From: Acidimicrobiaceae bacterium
GTDB lineage: Bacteria > Actinomycetota > Acidimicrobiia > Acidimicrobiales > Aldehydirespiratoraceae
Length of the DNA: 47,657 nucleotides
Assembly: GCA_028820455.1 (NCBI GenBank)
Contig: JAPPJC010000027.1
Location: forward strand, 8,139 to 55,795
Direction: 5' to 3'
A program made the translations under genes and the position numbers. The notes below the pieces were generated by a model, which was not told the origin of the DNA, made no database searches, and saw only the letters and a list, made by a program, of their open reading frames with translations. Of this stretch, positions 1 to 8,587 are shown piece by piece (position 1 is the first letter of the stretch; each line of letters begins with the position of its first letter).

Positions 1-3000
1 CCCAGGCCACCATTCGGGCTCAAAATTGGTTGGTCGGGGTGCCAAATTTTTCCGGTGGGGGGGGGGGGGGGGTAAAAAACCCCCCCCCCCCCCCCCCCCC
101 GTGATGCCGGGTGTTTTGATCACCGACCACATTTTGGATATTGTTCTAACTTCTCGCAGTATTCGATCATCTTCGTAGAGCCAGAGTTTCGTGAAAGGCC
201 GATACAACACTTCACGAATGCGGGATTCATCAAATACTATTTTTGACTTCTGCTTGAGTGACTGTTTGAGGGATATATGCCATTTTATTGTGCTTAAACT
301 AGTGTTTTTAGTTGCTTCTTCAAGGTTGGTACCATGAGCGACACGTCGTCGTGCATATTCATAGGCGTCAATAAGTTCATTAACTCTTTCCACTAGATCC
401 TCATAGCTGAACGAATACACGTAGGCGTCGCAGCCAGTTGCAACACCTCGTGCATGATCCACTACTAGAGTGTTGTCTCTTTGTTTAGATGAGCCTATCG
501 CACACACCGGCAGTAGGTTCTCGAAAGTGCCATCAGTGAGATTCACCCAGTCATGGTTGTCGTTGACCGGTACGGTTTTCAGCTGGTCACTAGTGACGTC
601 TCCGAGTTGGGCAAGCCATGCGAACTTTTCTTCGCGAGTTGAGTATTCTGGAACTGTTGCGTAGTGAAGCTCAGCGGGAGTGTCGGGGTCTTTGTCGGGG
701 TTGCGGACCAGGACTGTGATTTGGACTCCGTTACGTGAACCCTGTCCAAATACGTTTTGTCCCTCTTTTTGGCGTTCATCGCCGGATTTCATGGCGTCGC
801 CGAGGAGGTTGACGACGTAGATGTCACTGAACTCGTTGCGCAGTGATGCGCGCATACCGATCAATGAGGGGCCGCTAGAGAGTGAATTAGGGTGACTCAT
901 TACAATAATTCCAGGCTTGGACAGGTCATTGTTTGGGTGATCGAGTCTATCAGAGGCCCATCTGATGGCTTGTACGTACAGGTTGGAGGAGCTGGTGCCG
1001 CCGCCGCTACGTTTCTTGATTTCGCGGTGGCGTTTGCCGTAGGTGTCGCGGATGCGCTTCTGAAGTTCTGGATAGGCGAGTTTGGGATTATCATCACCTG
1101 CTGACTTCTGGCCAGCTGACCAGGGCGGATTGGCGATGATTACTTGGATGGGTAGAGCGTCTTGTTGTTTAGCGCGGGCGGTGTTGTAGCTGATGGTGCC
1201 AGTGCCCGGCAATTTGGTTGGGTCATGCTCGAATGTGTCGGTGAGGACTATGCCGCTGAAAGGTTCGTAGCTTCCAGTGCGGTCGCGGTATCCCTCTTCA
1301 ATCTTCAGCGCGGCGAGATAGTAGGCTAGTAGCACAATCTCGTTTGCGTGTATTTCATTGGGGCTGTCGCCTGGGACCAGCGGATTATGCGTATTGATGA
1401 ACTTTCTCTTCAGGTCTTCATCGAAAATGAACGGCTGGCCTTGGCTGTTGTTTTGGGTGAGGAGCCGGTTGATGAATGTGCCTGTACCGGTGAATGGGTC
1501 GAGGATGTGCACTTCTTCGGATGTGAGACCGCGTCCGAACTCTTTGTGTAGCACGGCGTCGACGGATCGGAGGATGAAGTCTACGAGTTCGACGGGTGTG
1601 TAGACGATGCCCAATTTTTTGATTTCTGCGGGCATGGCCTCTTTGAAGAACGATTCATAGACCTCCAACATGATCTTGAGTCGGGCGTCTGAATCAGCAG
1701 CACCTGAGAGGCGGTTGCGGACGCTTTCATAGAATCGATCTAGTTCCACAGTCTCATCACGCAAGTGTATGTCTTGGGATTTGAATTCGTCGAGGAGTTC
1801 GTTGAGGGATTTGGAGATGGGATTGCGATCAGCGAATCCGCTGCCAGCAAACAGTGCTTCGAACACTGGCATCGTCACAACGTGCTGAGCAACCATCACG
1901 GCTAGGTCGCCCGACGGCATGCTAGCACCGATTGTTGCTTCCATTTGCTCGGAGAACTGGTAGAACTGCGCTGCTAGTTCATCGTTGGCTTCTACAGCGG
2001 CGCGGATGTGACCGGTGATGGTGTTTGTGATGCGTGCTACTTCGCGGCCCCAGCGGTCCCAGTATTGACGATCACCGCAGACTTTGACCAGTTGTGACGC
2101 GATGGCATGTTCGAATGGTATACGCTGCTGGATACCGCCTTTGAAGGAACCATCAGATGAGTCATCGCATTCGCATTCGGTGTTAGCCATACCGCAGGTA
2201 TCGCATAGGCCACTCGTCAACACGGTAACCGGTAGCCGTCCTGTGAGGTCAGCAGTGTTGATTTCAACGTCGAGGCGTTCGTCGTGGGAACGCAGTGCTT
2301 TGAGAACTTTCCAGACAGCTTTGAAGCCTGAGCCCGATAGGACCCGGTCATCGCTCAGACTGGCACCCGATGGCACCACCACAGGCAGGATCACGTAGCC
2401 GACCTGCTTGTGCTCGGCTCGGCGCATCACTCGTCCAACGGCTTGGATCACATCCACTTGAGACTGTTTTGGCTCAAGAAAGATCACCGCGTCAAGAGCG
2501 GGAACGTCTATGCCTTCAGTAAGGCAGCGAGCATTGGTAACAATCCGGCAGCCGCCGCTCGGGTCACCTTCTCGAAGCCAAGCGATTGTGTTGGCGCGTT
2601 CAAGAGCATTGTTAGAGCCATCAACATGACGGACCTCGCACTCAAGTAGGTTGACATTACCACCGTCGGTGGTTGTGCGGCCGGACACAGCCGCACTCAC
2701 GGCCTCAACCACCGGGTTCCAGTATCGTTCCACGAGCTGGGATTTACTAATACGGTTAGTGAAAGCAATCGCTCGTTTAGCAGAGTGCTCCGGGTTGACT
2801 CGGCCAGTGATCCGATCTTTGGCTGTGGTGGTAGTCGGATCGGCAAGACCATCCCAACAACCCGCGAAACGCACCGCCTCTTGGATACTGAAAAGACGCT
2901 CGTCATCAATCACAATGTTGTCGTAAGCATCGAGTACCGGATTCTCAGCTACAGCGATGACCAGCACCTTGTAGTCGGTTAGGTGTCCTTCTTCGACAGC

Positions 3001-4275
3001 GTCACCGAAGGACATCCGATACAGTTCTGGGCCGTAGGTTTCTTCGTCGTCCATTGAATACACATCAAAGACCCGATCGGATTGCTTGACCTTGTTCTTA
3101 ACCGTTTCGGTGTAGATGCGTGGTGTAGCAGTCATATACAACCGTTTGTAAGCCCGCACCCGCTCAGGTTTGTGAATGAATGAGAACGGCGTGATGGTGC
3201 GGCTCTTACGCGATGACTTCTTAGATCCAGTGGCCTCGTCGATACCAGTAGTGCGGTGTGCTTCATCACACAGCACAAGATCGAAGGCCTGTGCAGTTCC
3301 GAACAGATTTTTATTGGACTGCGCGTCGGCTATGAGGCTTAGCGATTGGTAGGTGCAAAACACCACCAGCATTGAATCAGGATCTTCGACATTCAACTGT
3401 TGGGATATGCGACTAGGATCGGTTGTTACCGGCATGGCTAGCTCCGACAAAGGGGCATCCTCATCAGTGTTGCCGGCCTTGGTGTCTGAACACACGCCTA
3501 TATAACGGTGTTCGATGTCGGGATTGCGTTGCCTTGCCCATTCACGCATAGTCTGGTTCATCAGCGCGATTGATGGCACTAGGTACAAAACCCTGCCACC
3601 CAGTCCGACCATCTTCTCAGCGATCCACAAAGACACAACAGATTTACCGGTGCCACACGGTAACACAAGACGGCCACGATCATTGTCCGCCAAGCCCTCA
3701 ACGACTTTGCTGACAGCTTCGGTTTGGAATGGTTTAGGAATATGCCGAGGAGTTGGGTCGAACCGCAGCCGCGACGGATCTTCAAGACATTCAGACCAGT
3801 TGACAGGCCATGAATCGAGATCACTACCATATAACACCTCGCAGCGCGGTTCCGCTTTGAGAATCATCGTGCGCGCTTGCAAAGTCACAGGTGCTGTAAC
3901 AGCAAGAAGCCTAGATGAGAAAACCTGGCCGCTAGATGCAGAAATGAACGAGTCAACAGCAGCCTTACTGATTTTTCCACCCGTGTGGGCCTTGGTCTGG
4001 ATCGCGCACAGACCACCACCCCCCGCTTCAGTCTGCTCAGCAACCAAATCAATACCTACGTCACCACCGTAACCGTGGCGTTGACGATCAGGCCACTCCA
4101 TCCACCGCCACACCTTCTTGAAACGCCGAGGACCATACACATCAGGATGCTGCTGGAATGCCCGCTGCATAAGCAGCTCGAACGCCTTACCACGATCCTG
4201 AGGCGAATCATAGCGACGCTCAAGCAGACCAAGAACCCCTGAAAGCTCTGCCTTGTCCTCAGTCGGTACAATCAC
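1..4275 (-). CDS. Type ISP restriction-modification enzyme, single chain, C-terminus cut by the window edge
   Basis: The frame opens at a GTG (4275-4273), a few codons after an in-frame TGA, and stays open for 1425 codons to base 1. Domains in order are an Mrr-like nuclease (GIDLVAEQ with Asp76, then the QTK motif at 93-95), an SF2 helicase (PCGTGKS near 204-210, CDEAH at 336-340, TATP later), and an N6-adenine methyltransferase (DPFTGTGTF from 926, NPPW at 1049-1052). This order is that of the LlaGI/LlaBIII type ISP family, which methylates one adenine per site and cuts after translocating along DNA. The target-recognition domain should follow but is missing. The last 35 codons pass through a 21-G and a 16-C run (minus-strand sense) and read as glycine and proline low complexity, so the end is unreliable. 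I see no strong ribosome binding site. Confidence 0.85.
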   Translation of the reverse strand, partial: MIVPTEDKAELSGVLGLLERRYDSPQDRGKAFELLMQRAFQQHPDVYGPRRFKKVWRWMEWPDRQRHGYGGDVGIDLVAEQTEAGGGGLCAIQTKAHTGGKISKAAVDSFISASSGQVFSSRLLAVTAPVTLQARTMILKAEPRCEVLYGSDLDSWPVNWSECLEDPSRLRFDPTPRHIPKPFQTEAVSKVVEGLADNDRGRLVLPCGTGKSVVSLWIAEKMVGLGGRVLYLVPSIALMNQTMREWARQRNPDIEHRYIGVCSDTKAGNTDEDAPLSELAMPVTTDPSRISQQLNVEDPDSMLVVFCTYQSLSLIADAQSNKNLFGTAQAFDLVLCDEAHRTTGIDEATGSKKSSRKSRTITPFSFIHKPERVRAYKRLYMTATPRIYTETVKNKVKQSDRVFDVYSMDDEETYGPELYRMSFGDAVEEGHLTDYKVLVIAVAENPVLDAYDNIVIDDERLFSIQEAVRFAGCWDGLADPTTTTAKDRITGRVNPEHSAKRAIAFTNRISKSQLVERYWNPVVEAVSAAVSGRTTTDGGNVNLLECEVRHVDGSNNALERANTIAWLREGDPSGGCRIVTNARCLTEGIDVPALDAVIFLEPKQSQVDVIQAVGRVMRRAEHKQVGYVILPVVVPSGASLSDDRVLSGSGFKAVWKVLKALRSHDERLDVEINTADLTGRLPVTVLTSGLCDTCGMANTECECDDSSDGSFKGGIQQRIPFEHAIASQLVKVCGDRQYWDRWGREVARITNTITGHIRAAVEANDELAAQFYQFSEQMEATIGASMPSGDLAVMVAQHVVTMPVFEALFAGSGFADRNPISKSLNELLDEFKSQDIHLRDETVELDRFYESVRNRLSGAADSDARLKIMLEVYESFFKEAMPAEIKKLGIVYTPVELVDFILRSVDAVLHKEFGRGLTSEEVHILDPFTGTGTFINRLLTQNNSQGQPFIFDEDLKRKFINTHNPLVPGDSPNEIHANEIVLLAYYLAALKIEEGYRDRTGSYEPFSGIVLTDTFEHDPTKLPGTGTISYNTARAKQQDALPIQVIIANPPWSAGQKSAGDDNPKLAYPELQKRIRDTYGKRHREIKKRSGGGTSSSNLYVQAIRWASDRLDHPNNDLSKPGIIVMSHPNSLSSGPSLIGMRASLRNEFSDIYVVNLLGDAMKSGDERQKEGQNVFGQGSRNGVQITVLVRNPDKDPDTPAELHYATVPEYSTREEKFAWLAQLGDVTSDQLKTVPVNDNHDWVNLTDGTFENLLPVCAIGSSKQRDNTLVVDHARGVATGCDAYVYSFSYEDLVERVNELIDAYEYARRRVAHGTNLEEATKNTSLSTIKWHISLKQSLKQKSKIVFDESRIREVLYRPFTKLWLYEDDRILREVRTISKMWSVIKTPGITGGGGGGGFLPPPPPHRKNLAPRPTNFEPEWWPG
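54..103. repeat. Poly-G16 / poly-C21 perfect hairpin
   Basis: Sixteen G (57-72), TAAAAAA, then 21 C (80-100). The two tracts are complementary and could fold into a GC-only stem. The structure lies inside the reading frame of the type ISP gene, close to the window start. An assembly or sequencing artefact at a contig end is the simplest reading; a phase-variable tract is the alternative. Confidence 0.8.
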
Positions 4276-4480
4276 TAGATAGTTTCACAGATTATCGGAT
4301 GTGCTGCTAGCCACGGTTCGCATATAACACGCACTATCAGACGTTGTCCGCGCATAGCCTATAAAAACAATACACTTTTTTCGAGCATTGTGCAAATATT
4401 AACACTTTTTATTAACATTTTTTGCAAAGAATTCCTAATGTCTTAGGATGTCCTCGACAGAAAAGCTGCTGTTCGGCTAT
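4276..4480. promoter_or_regulatory. AT-rich intergenic region with a tandem 13-bp direct repeat
   Basis: This is the gap between the type ISP start and the exonuclease relic. It is strongly AT-rich and holds two head-to-tail copies of TATTAACA(C/T)TTTT at 4397-4409 and 4410-4422, one mismatch apart. Its position upstream of the minus-strand restriction gene suits a promoter or operator. No clear -35/-10 pair was assigned. Confidence 0.35.
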
Positions 4481-5442
4481 TCACACATCACTGGCTATCA
4501 AACAGAAGAACTCGTCTTCGTTGATGACGCGAATCGAGTTTCCCTGCTCTTTGAATGAAGGGCCTTTTTATACTTAGAGGTCTGATGACCATTTGCGTAT
4601 CCAACAACTAGATAGTCTGTCTTACCGCTTACCGATTCCACAGGTTTCGCACCGACGTCAACAGCCAACTGGAAGGCTTCACGCCGCGGCATCGACGTCA
4701 ACTTGCCCGTGAACACCACCTTCCTGCCGAATAACGCTCCCTCGGGGTCTGGTGTCCCCATGGGTGTGAAATCTTTGGCAGTGAAACTAGAAGACCATGA
4801 CGACTCCGAGGACGCGCTCGTCTGTGACAAGTCGGCATTAGAGAACGGCTGGTAGCCACTAGAATCATAATAGCCGAGCCGGTATCCATGCTTATCAAGC
4901 AGCTCTTCGTGTAAGAAACTGGACCGGTATGCAAGTTCAACCCATATACGCCCCGCTGCTTCCGCGTCCGACAGAGCATCGTGATGCGTAAGCGGAATAT
5001 TGAACTTCTGCGCTACAGCTGTGAGGCCCCATGATTGCATACCTGGTAGCTCGGACTGTGTCAGATGCCAATGCACGCAAACTGGAAAGGCTCAAGCGGG
5101 TATTCGTGGTGTTCTACACTTTTCCATAAGACCGAGATATCAAAAGCAGCACTATGAGCTATCAACAAACGATCCTCTATCATCGGGCATCGGGACCACT
5201 TGATCCCATACATATGGAAACTCTGGTGCTTCACAGGTGTCTGACGGCTTGATACCGTGGATGCTCATATTCCGAGTATAGTACTTGTTGCCAGGTGGGC
5301 GGATCAACAACTTCCGTTTCGTGATCAGTAAGCCATCCTCAAAAACAACCACCCCAACAGCACACACCGAACTGCGTTTGCTTGTGGCACTCTCGAAGTC
5401 GATCTCAACGAATGAGTCCTCAAGCAGTTTGCCTCCCAGCAT
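4481..5442 (-). pseudogene. DnaQ-like 3'-5' exonuclease with C-terminal BRCT domain, three frameshifts
   Basis: Four pieces in different minus frames join into one protein. From 5442 comes an exonuclease N-terminus with the DFES motif (Exo I acidic pair). After a shift near 5185 the frame reads IAHSAAFD (Exo II). After a second shift near 5080 it reads HHDALSDAEAA (Exo III, D-x4-D type) and a BRCT core (GRKVVFTGKL, GKTDYLVVG). A third shift near 4540 restores the natural BRCT end, with stop TGA at 4483-4481. DnaQ-BRCT proteins remove 3' nucleotides in repair, and such genes are common in actinobacteria. Three independent indels in 0.96 kb point to a decayed gene unless the assembly is poor here. 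Confidence 0.8.
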
Positions 5443-5640
5443 GAAGATATACTATTCTCTTGTCCGTGAGAGTGTCATCGTCCGTAACGGACTCAAGGGT
5501 CTCGGTGATGATTTCAGCGGGGTTGACCGCCACACCGAACAACCGGCTGGCGATGTCCGCGACCGCTACGTTGTGATCCCCGTCAGTTCCCTCCGAAGCC
5601 ATGGTCGCTGAAGTGCCGATACAGAGAAGGTTTGCCAGCA

Positions 5641-5717
5641 CTCATAATGAATATTGTGGTTTGTATGTTTTTTGGATTCTGTGACCGGGGTTCTGGTCTG
5701 ACCCATTTACCGGCTGG
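5641..5717. repeat. Left copy of the 77-bp direct repeat bounding the CBASS cassette
   Basis: These 77 bases recur at 9936-10012 with only two C/T differences. The repeat begins CTCATAATGAATATTG and ends GGCTGG. Both copies lie in the same orientation, outside the outermost genes of the regulator/CBASS block. A short open frame crosses each copy, but nothing suggests it is a gene. It may be a relic of the mobile unit that brought the cassette, or of an insertion-sequence end. Confidence 0.85.
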
Positions 5718-5867
5718 CACTCAGACTAACACAGAGATGGCTTGTTTTAGGTCATCATCCAGGAGTGGTGTTGCAGTCTCTGGTGGGTGGCTCTTGCATC
5801 TTGATCGTTCGATGTCAAAGTGTTTCTCAGAAGAGGTTGTGGGAGGTAGGGTTGGTAGCTTGCAGGG

Positions 5868-6443
5868 TCAGGCTTGGCGTGTGTTGCGGGCGGTTTCGGC
5901 GGCGACTTGTTTTTGTACTCCGGTGGTGTTCCAACGGAATTGTGCCATTTGTGTGGTTACTCCGAACTTTTTGGCTATCTGTTTGATTGTTGCGCCACAG
6001 CGCGCCTCTATGAGCAAAGTAGGCCGGGGGAGTAGCAGAGTGCCTCCGAAAGCTGTTGCTTCTTCTTCTTGGTCGGGTTGACAGGTGCGGAACGGTATGT
6101 CATTTAGGTATTGGATCTCTGTCAGGTCATGATCAAGGATGATGTGTGCTAGTTCGTGGGCTATGTCGCTTCTGCGTCGTGGGCGGGTTCTGAGCGGATT
6201 GTAGACGATGACGTGACGACCGTTGATCTCGAAGGTACAAGCCGAGAAAGCGTATGCCTGGATACATTCGATTTCTTCAAGTCTTTCAATTTCTACTAGG
6301 TCGTCAGCAGAGATGATTCGTACACCGAGGTTGTCGGCTATTGCTTTTAGATCAAGTGATGCAGATCGGGTGATGCCTGCGTTCTCTCGAAGCTTCCGTG
6401 CTTCGCGTTCGGCTTTTGCTTTGAATCCGCGGGGAAGTGTCAC
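5868..6443 (-). CDS. ImmA/IrrE-family zinc metallopeptidase, CapP-like regulator
   Basis: 191 residues. The zinc site is HELAH at 96-100, with the third ligand expected in the EEEATAFGG stretch near 126-130 (typical ImmA/IrrE spacing and the 'AFA..LL.P' pattern). The GTG start at 6443 follows the stop of the XRE gene (6446-6444) with no gap, so the two are translationally coupled. ImmA/IrrE peptidases cleave partner repressors when a damage or infection signal appears. In CBASS loci this role is held by CapP acting on CapH. The order (XRE then peptidase, divergent from a CD-NTase) fits that switch. Function here is inferred from family and context. Confidence 0.88.
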   Translation of the reverse strand: MTLPRGFKAKAEREARKLRENAGITRSASLDLKAIADNLGVRIISADDLVEIERLEEIECIQAYAFSACTFEINGRHVIVYNPLRTRPRRRSDIAHELAHIILDHDLTEIQYLNDIPFRTCQPDQEEEATAFGGTLLLPRPTLLIEARCGATIKQIAKKFGVTTQMAQFRWNTTGVQKQVAAETARNTRQA

Positions 6444-6983
6444 TCACAGGGCCCCTTCAGCGTCAAGTTCTAGAAGATGGTTTTGCATGTCATCTAGAAG
6501 CTGCCCTAAACGCTGTGGAACTCCAGGGCGTAGTGTAGCCGCAGCGCGCAGATGGCATGCCACAGTCACTGGCGCGGATGGTTTGCGTGCAAGGGCGGCA
6601 TACATGTCTCGTACAACTGTTGCAATGCTCGAAGCAGCCTCCGGTGCGAGCAGAGGGTCGGCTTGCAGGTGCGTCGCGACAACTTCTGGAGTTGTTGTCT
6701 GTCGGGGAGCACTGGTCATGAAGAAAGTCTGAGGTGGAACATGCAACCATGAGCACAGACGTAGGAATGTTGTGAGATCCGGTTGGCCTCCAGCTTCGAC
6801 ACGTGACAACGTCATGAAACTGATGTTCGCTGTTTCTGCTGCCCGTCGTATTGACAAGCCTGCGGACGTGCGTCGTTCTTTCACAGCTTCTGCTAGGGCG
6901 TCGACGTTTAGATGAGCAATGTTTGATTTCTCGGATGCCGTTTCATTAGCCTCAGGTTCCGATGGTGGTGAAAACGAAACCAT
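6444..6983 (-). CDS. XRE-type HTH transcriptional repressor, CapH-like
   Basis: 179 residues. An XRE helix-turn-helix lies at about 30-85 (LSIRRAAETANISFMTLSRV is the recognisable core), followed by a roughly 90-residue C-terminal helical part that could dimerise and be the peptidase target. The ATG at 6983 is preceded, at a distance of only 6 nt, by TACAAT on the minus strand, so the mRNA may be nearly leaderless. It is likely to repress both itself and the divergent CBASS operon until cleaved by the downstream ImmA/IrrE partner. The HTH is clear; the regulatory role is inference from the gene pair and shared intergenic repeats. Confidence 0.85.
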   Translation of the reverse strand: MVSFSPPSEPEANETASEKSNIAHLNVDALAEAVKERRTSAGLSIRRAAETANISFMTLSRVEAGGQPDLTTFLRLCSWLHVPPQTFFMTSAPRQTTTPEVVATHLQADPLLAPEAASSIATVVRDMYAALARKPSAPVTVACHLRAAATLRPGVPQRLGQLLDDMQNHLLELDAEGAL

Positions 6984-7131
6984 GTCACAATTGTATCACC
7001 AACGAACCGATGTTAGTTGCATATGACAGAAATTTTTGACATACTACACTGTTAGTGCAACTTTGCTGATACAATATATTCGAGTTTATCAATACATGAT
7101 GCCCAGTTTGTGAAAGGATTTTCAGAGAACA
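6984..7131. promoter_or_regulatory. Divergent promoter/operator region of the CBASS cassette
   Basis: An inverted pair, ATTGTATCA at 6990-6998 and TGATACAAT at 7067-7075, places a TACAAT -10-like hexamer facing outward in each direction. Between them are two near-identical direct repeats, TGTTAGTTGCA (7011-7021) and TGTTAGTGCAA (7050-7060), and a TTGACA at 7036-7041. This symmetry is what one repressor controlling both operons would need. An AAAGGA before the 7132 start may be the ribosome binding site. Confidence 0.55.
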
Positions 7132-8202
7132 ATGTATGCATACACAATTTTAGACCAGATCCGCAAACAAGTAGCAGCAAGACCTGAATCTTTGCGTGAG
7201 GCACGTGAGAGAAGAGATCGGGTTCTTAGAACGGCATCGAGTTTCAACGGAGTTCTTCGTACCTATAAGGCGGGATCTCTGGCTACCCGTTTCACGAATC
7301 GCCCAGTATCGGACGCAGACGCGGGTGTAGTCATGGACAGGCGTACTCTGCCCGACCTCGGGCCCGACGGCGAGGGTGAATTGCCTGCCGAGCTTGTGAA
7401 CAAGATCCGCCTCCACATACGTCCCCAGCTAGCCGCACAGTACTCCAACGTGCGGGTGGAGCGGATGAAACGCGGATTGCTGATAAGGTTCGGTCAACTG
7501 CTGACAAGTGGGGAGGACCCTAGTGTTGATCTCGTGGTTGCTCTCAACCGAGCTGTTGATGACGCCTTGTGGATCCCCAATCTTGATAAGAACCGATGGG
7601 ATCCCAGCCATCCCGAGAAACACGTGCAACTTTTTACTTCTAGCACAGAAAAACACAGGCGCACGCGACGTCATGTCGTGCGGTTAGCCAAAGCACAGGT
7701 TCAACAGTTCGACAAACCCCACCTCTGCTCGTTTAATATAGCAGCTCTCGCGTGGGAATGTATCCAGTCTGCTGAGCGTATTGACCTAGCACTACTGCGT
7801 TTCTTCGAGTACTCGGCTACTGAACTGGCGAAGCACTTCACCAAGGATCCGGCAGGAGTGAGCGACTCTATCCGAGTTGATGACCGAGAGTTGGCGGTAA
7901 AACGTTTACGGCGCACAGCGGACGGACTGAGACTCGCTATTGATGCTGGCAACAATGAAGACAAGGTGAGAGAAGTGCTTGCAACGCAAGGTGTGTTTTG
8001 GAAGCTTTTACAGCCACAAAATGATAATCGGAACAATGGTGTGCTCCATGGCAGTCACACCAACAACGTGGTAGAAGCTGTACGGACAGGTGGGATAGTT
8101 TCAGTCGCGGCTAGCGGAACACTTGCTACAGGCAAGTCTTCAAGAGGTGCAACACCTCTGAAATTGACGCGAGCATACGGAGGATTCCGTGCCTATGGTT
8201 AG
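7132..8202 (+). CDS. CD-NTase (cGAS/DncV-like nucleotidyltransferase) of a CBASS system
   Basis: 356 residues. The nucleotidyltransferase fold is marked by GS at 48-49 (AGSLATRF), the first two catalytic acidic residues at Asp61 and Asp63 (SDADAG), and the third at Asp133 (SVDLVVAL). A helical half follows to about 300. The last 35 residues are Gly/Ser-rich and end in a C-terminal glycine (GGFRAYG). CD-NTases make cyclic di- or trinucleotides on phage infection; which nucleotide cannot be told from sequence by eye. A glycine tail is the feature used when CBASS E1/E2 enzymes conjugate the synthase to targets. Its end overlaps the E2 gene by 14 bases. Confidence 0.85.
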   Translation: MYAYTILDQIRKQVAARPESLREARERRDRVLRTASSFNGVLRTYKAGSLATRFTNRPVSDADAGVVMDRRTLPDLGPDGEGELPAELVNKIRLHIRPQLAAQYSNVRVERMKRGLLIRFGQLLTSGEDPSVDLVVALNRAVDDALWIPNLDKNRWDPSHPEKHVQLFTSSTEKHRRTRRHVVRLAKAQVQQFDKPHLCSFNIAALAWECIQSAERIDLALLRFFEYSATELAKHFTKDPAGVSDSIRVDDRELAVKRLRRTADGLRLAIDAGNNEDKVREVLATQGVFWKLLQPQNDNRNNGVLHGSHTNNVVEAVRTGGIVSVAASGTLATGKSSRGATPLKLTRAYGGFRAYG

Positions 8203-8587
8203 GTGGGAAAACCCTGGACCCTGGTATGGTCGCTTCCGTGACCGGCTACGATTTGAAGTACCGGCACGCACGAAGATCCCTGGATTGCGATCCCGGCGTC
8301 GACCTCAGGGACGCGGCTGGCAATATCTACTTTCGGTAAAACCACCTGGCTGTCCAACCATTAAGGTTCGCATTGATTATCTGCTGCCAAATCCCCATGT
8401 GCCACACGTCATCGTCAATGGGCCCACGGATTCTCCACACCGCTACCATGATGGCACTCTCTGTATGTGGTACCCGCAAGATCCTGTAGACCGTCGCTGG
8501 ACTTTCTCAGACGGACTCCTCCACTTGATCGGCCTCATCCAAGTCCATCTCATCCGAGAGCACCTCTGGCGTGAAACAGGTAAATGA
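8189..8587 (+). CDS. Stand-alone E2-like conjugating enzyme of short type II CBASS
   Basis: About 132 residues. It has the prokaryotic E2 signature: PHRYHDGTLCMWYP, with presumed catalytic Cys92 (numbered from the GTG), followed by the tryptophan-containing RRWTFSDG segment. The GTG at 8189 has GGAGG five bases upstream; an ATG at 8195 is the alternative start. In long type II CBASS the E2 is fused to an E1 (Cap2) and paired with a JAB protease (Cap3). Neither is present here. E2-only CBASS loci are known, in which the E2 forms a thioester with the CD-NTase C-terminus. The gene overlaps both neighbours, so the three-gene operon is tightly coupled. Confidence 0.8.
   Translation: MPMVRWENPGPWYGRFRDRLRFEVPARTKIPGLRSRRRPQGRGWQYLLSVKPPGCPTIKVRIDYLLPNPHVPHVIVNGPTDSPHRYHDGTLCMWYPQDPVDRRWTFSDGLLHLIGLIQVHLIREHLWRETGK

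Noticed and set aside
5632-6081. 149-codon plus-strand frame
   Set aside because: It begins in the 77-bp repeat and continues antisense to the ImmA/IrrE gene. The same start peptide appears at the other repeat copy, without any shared continuation.
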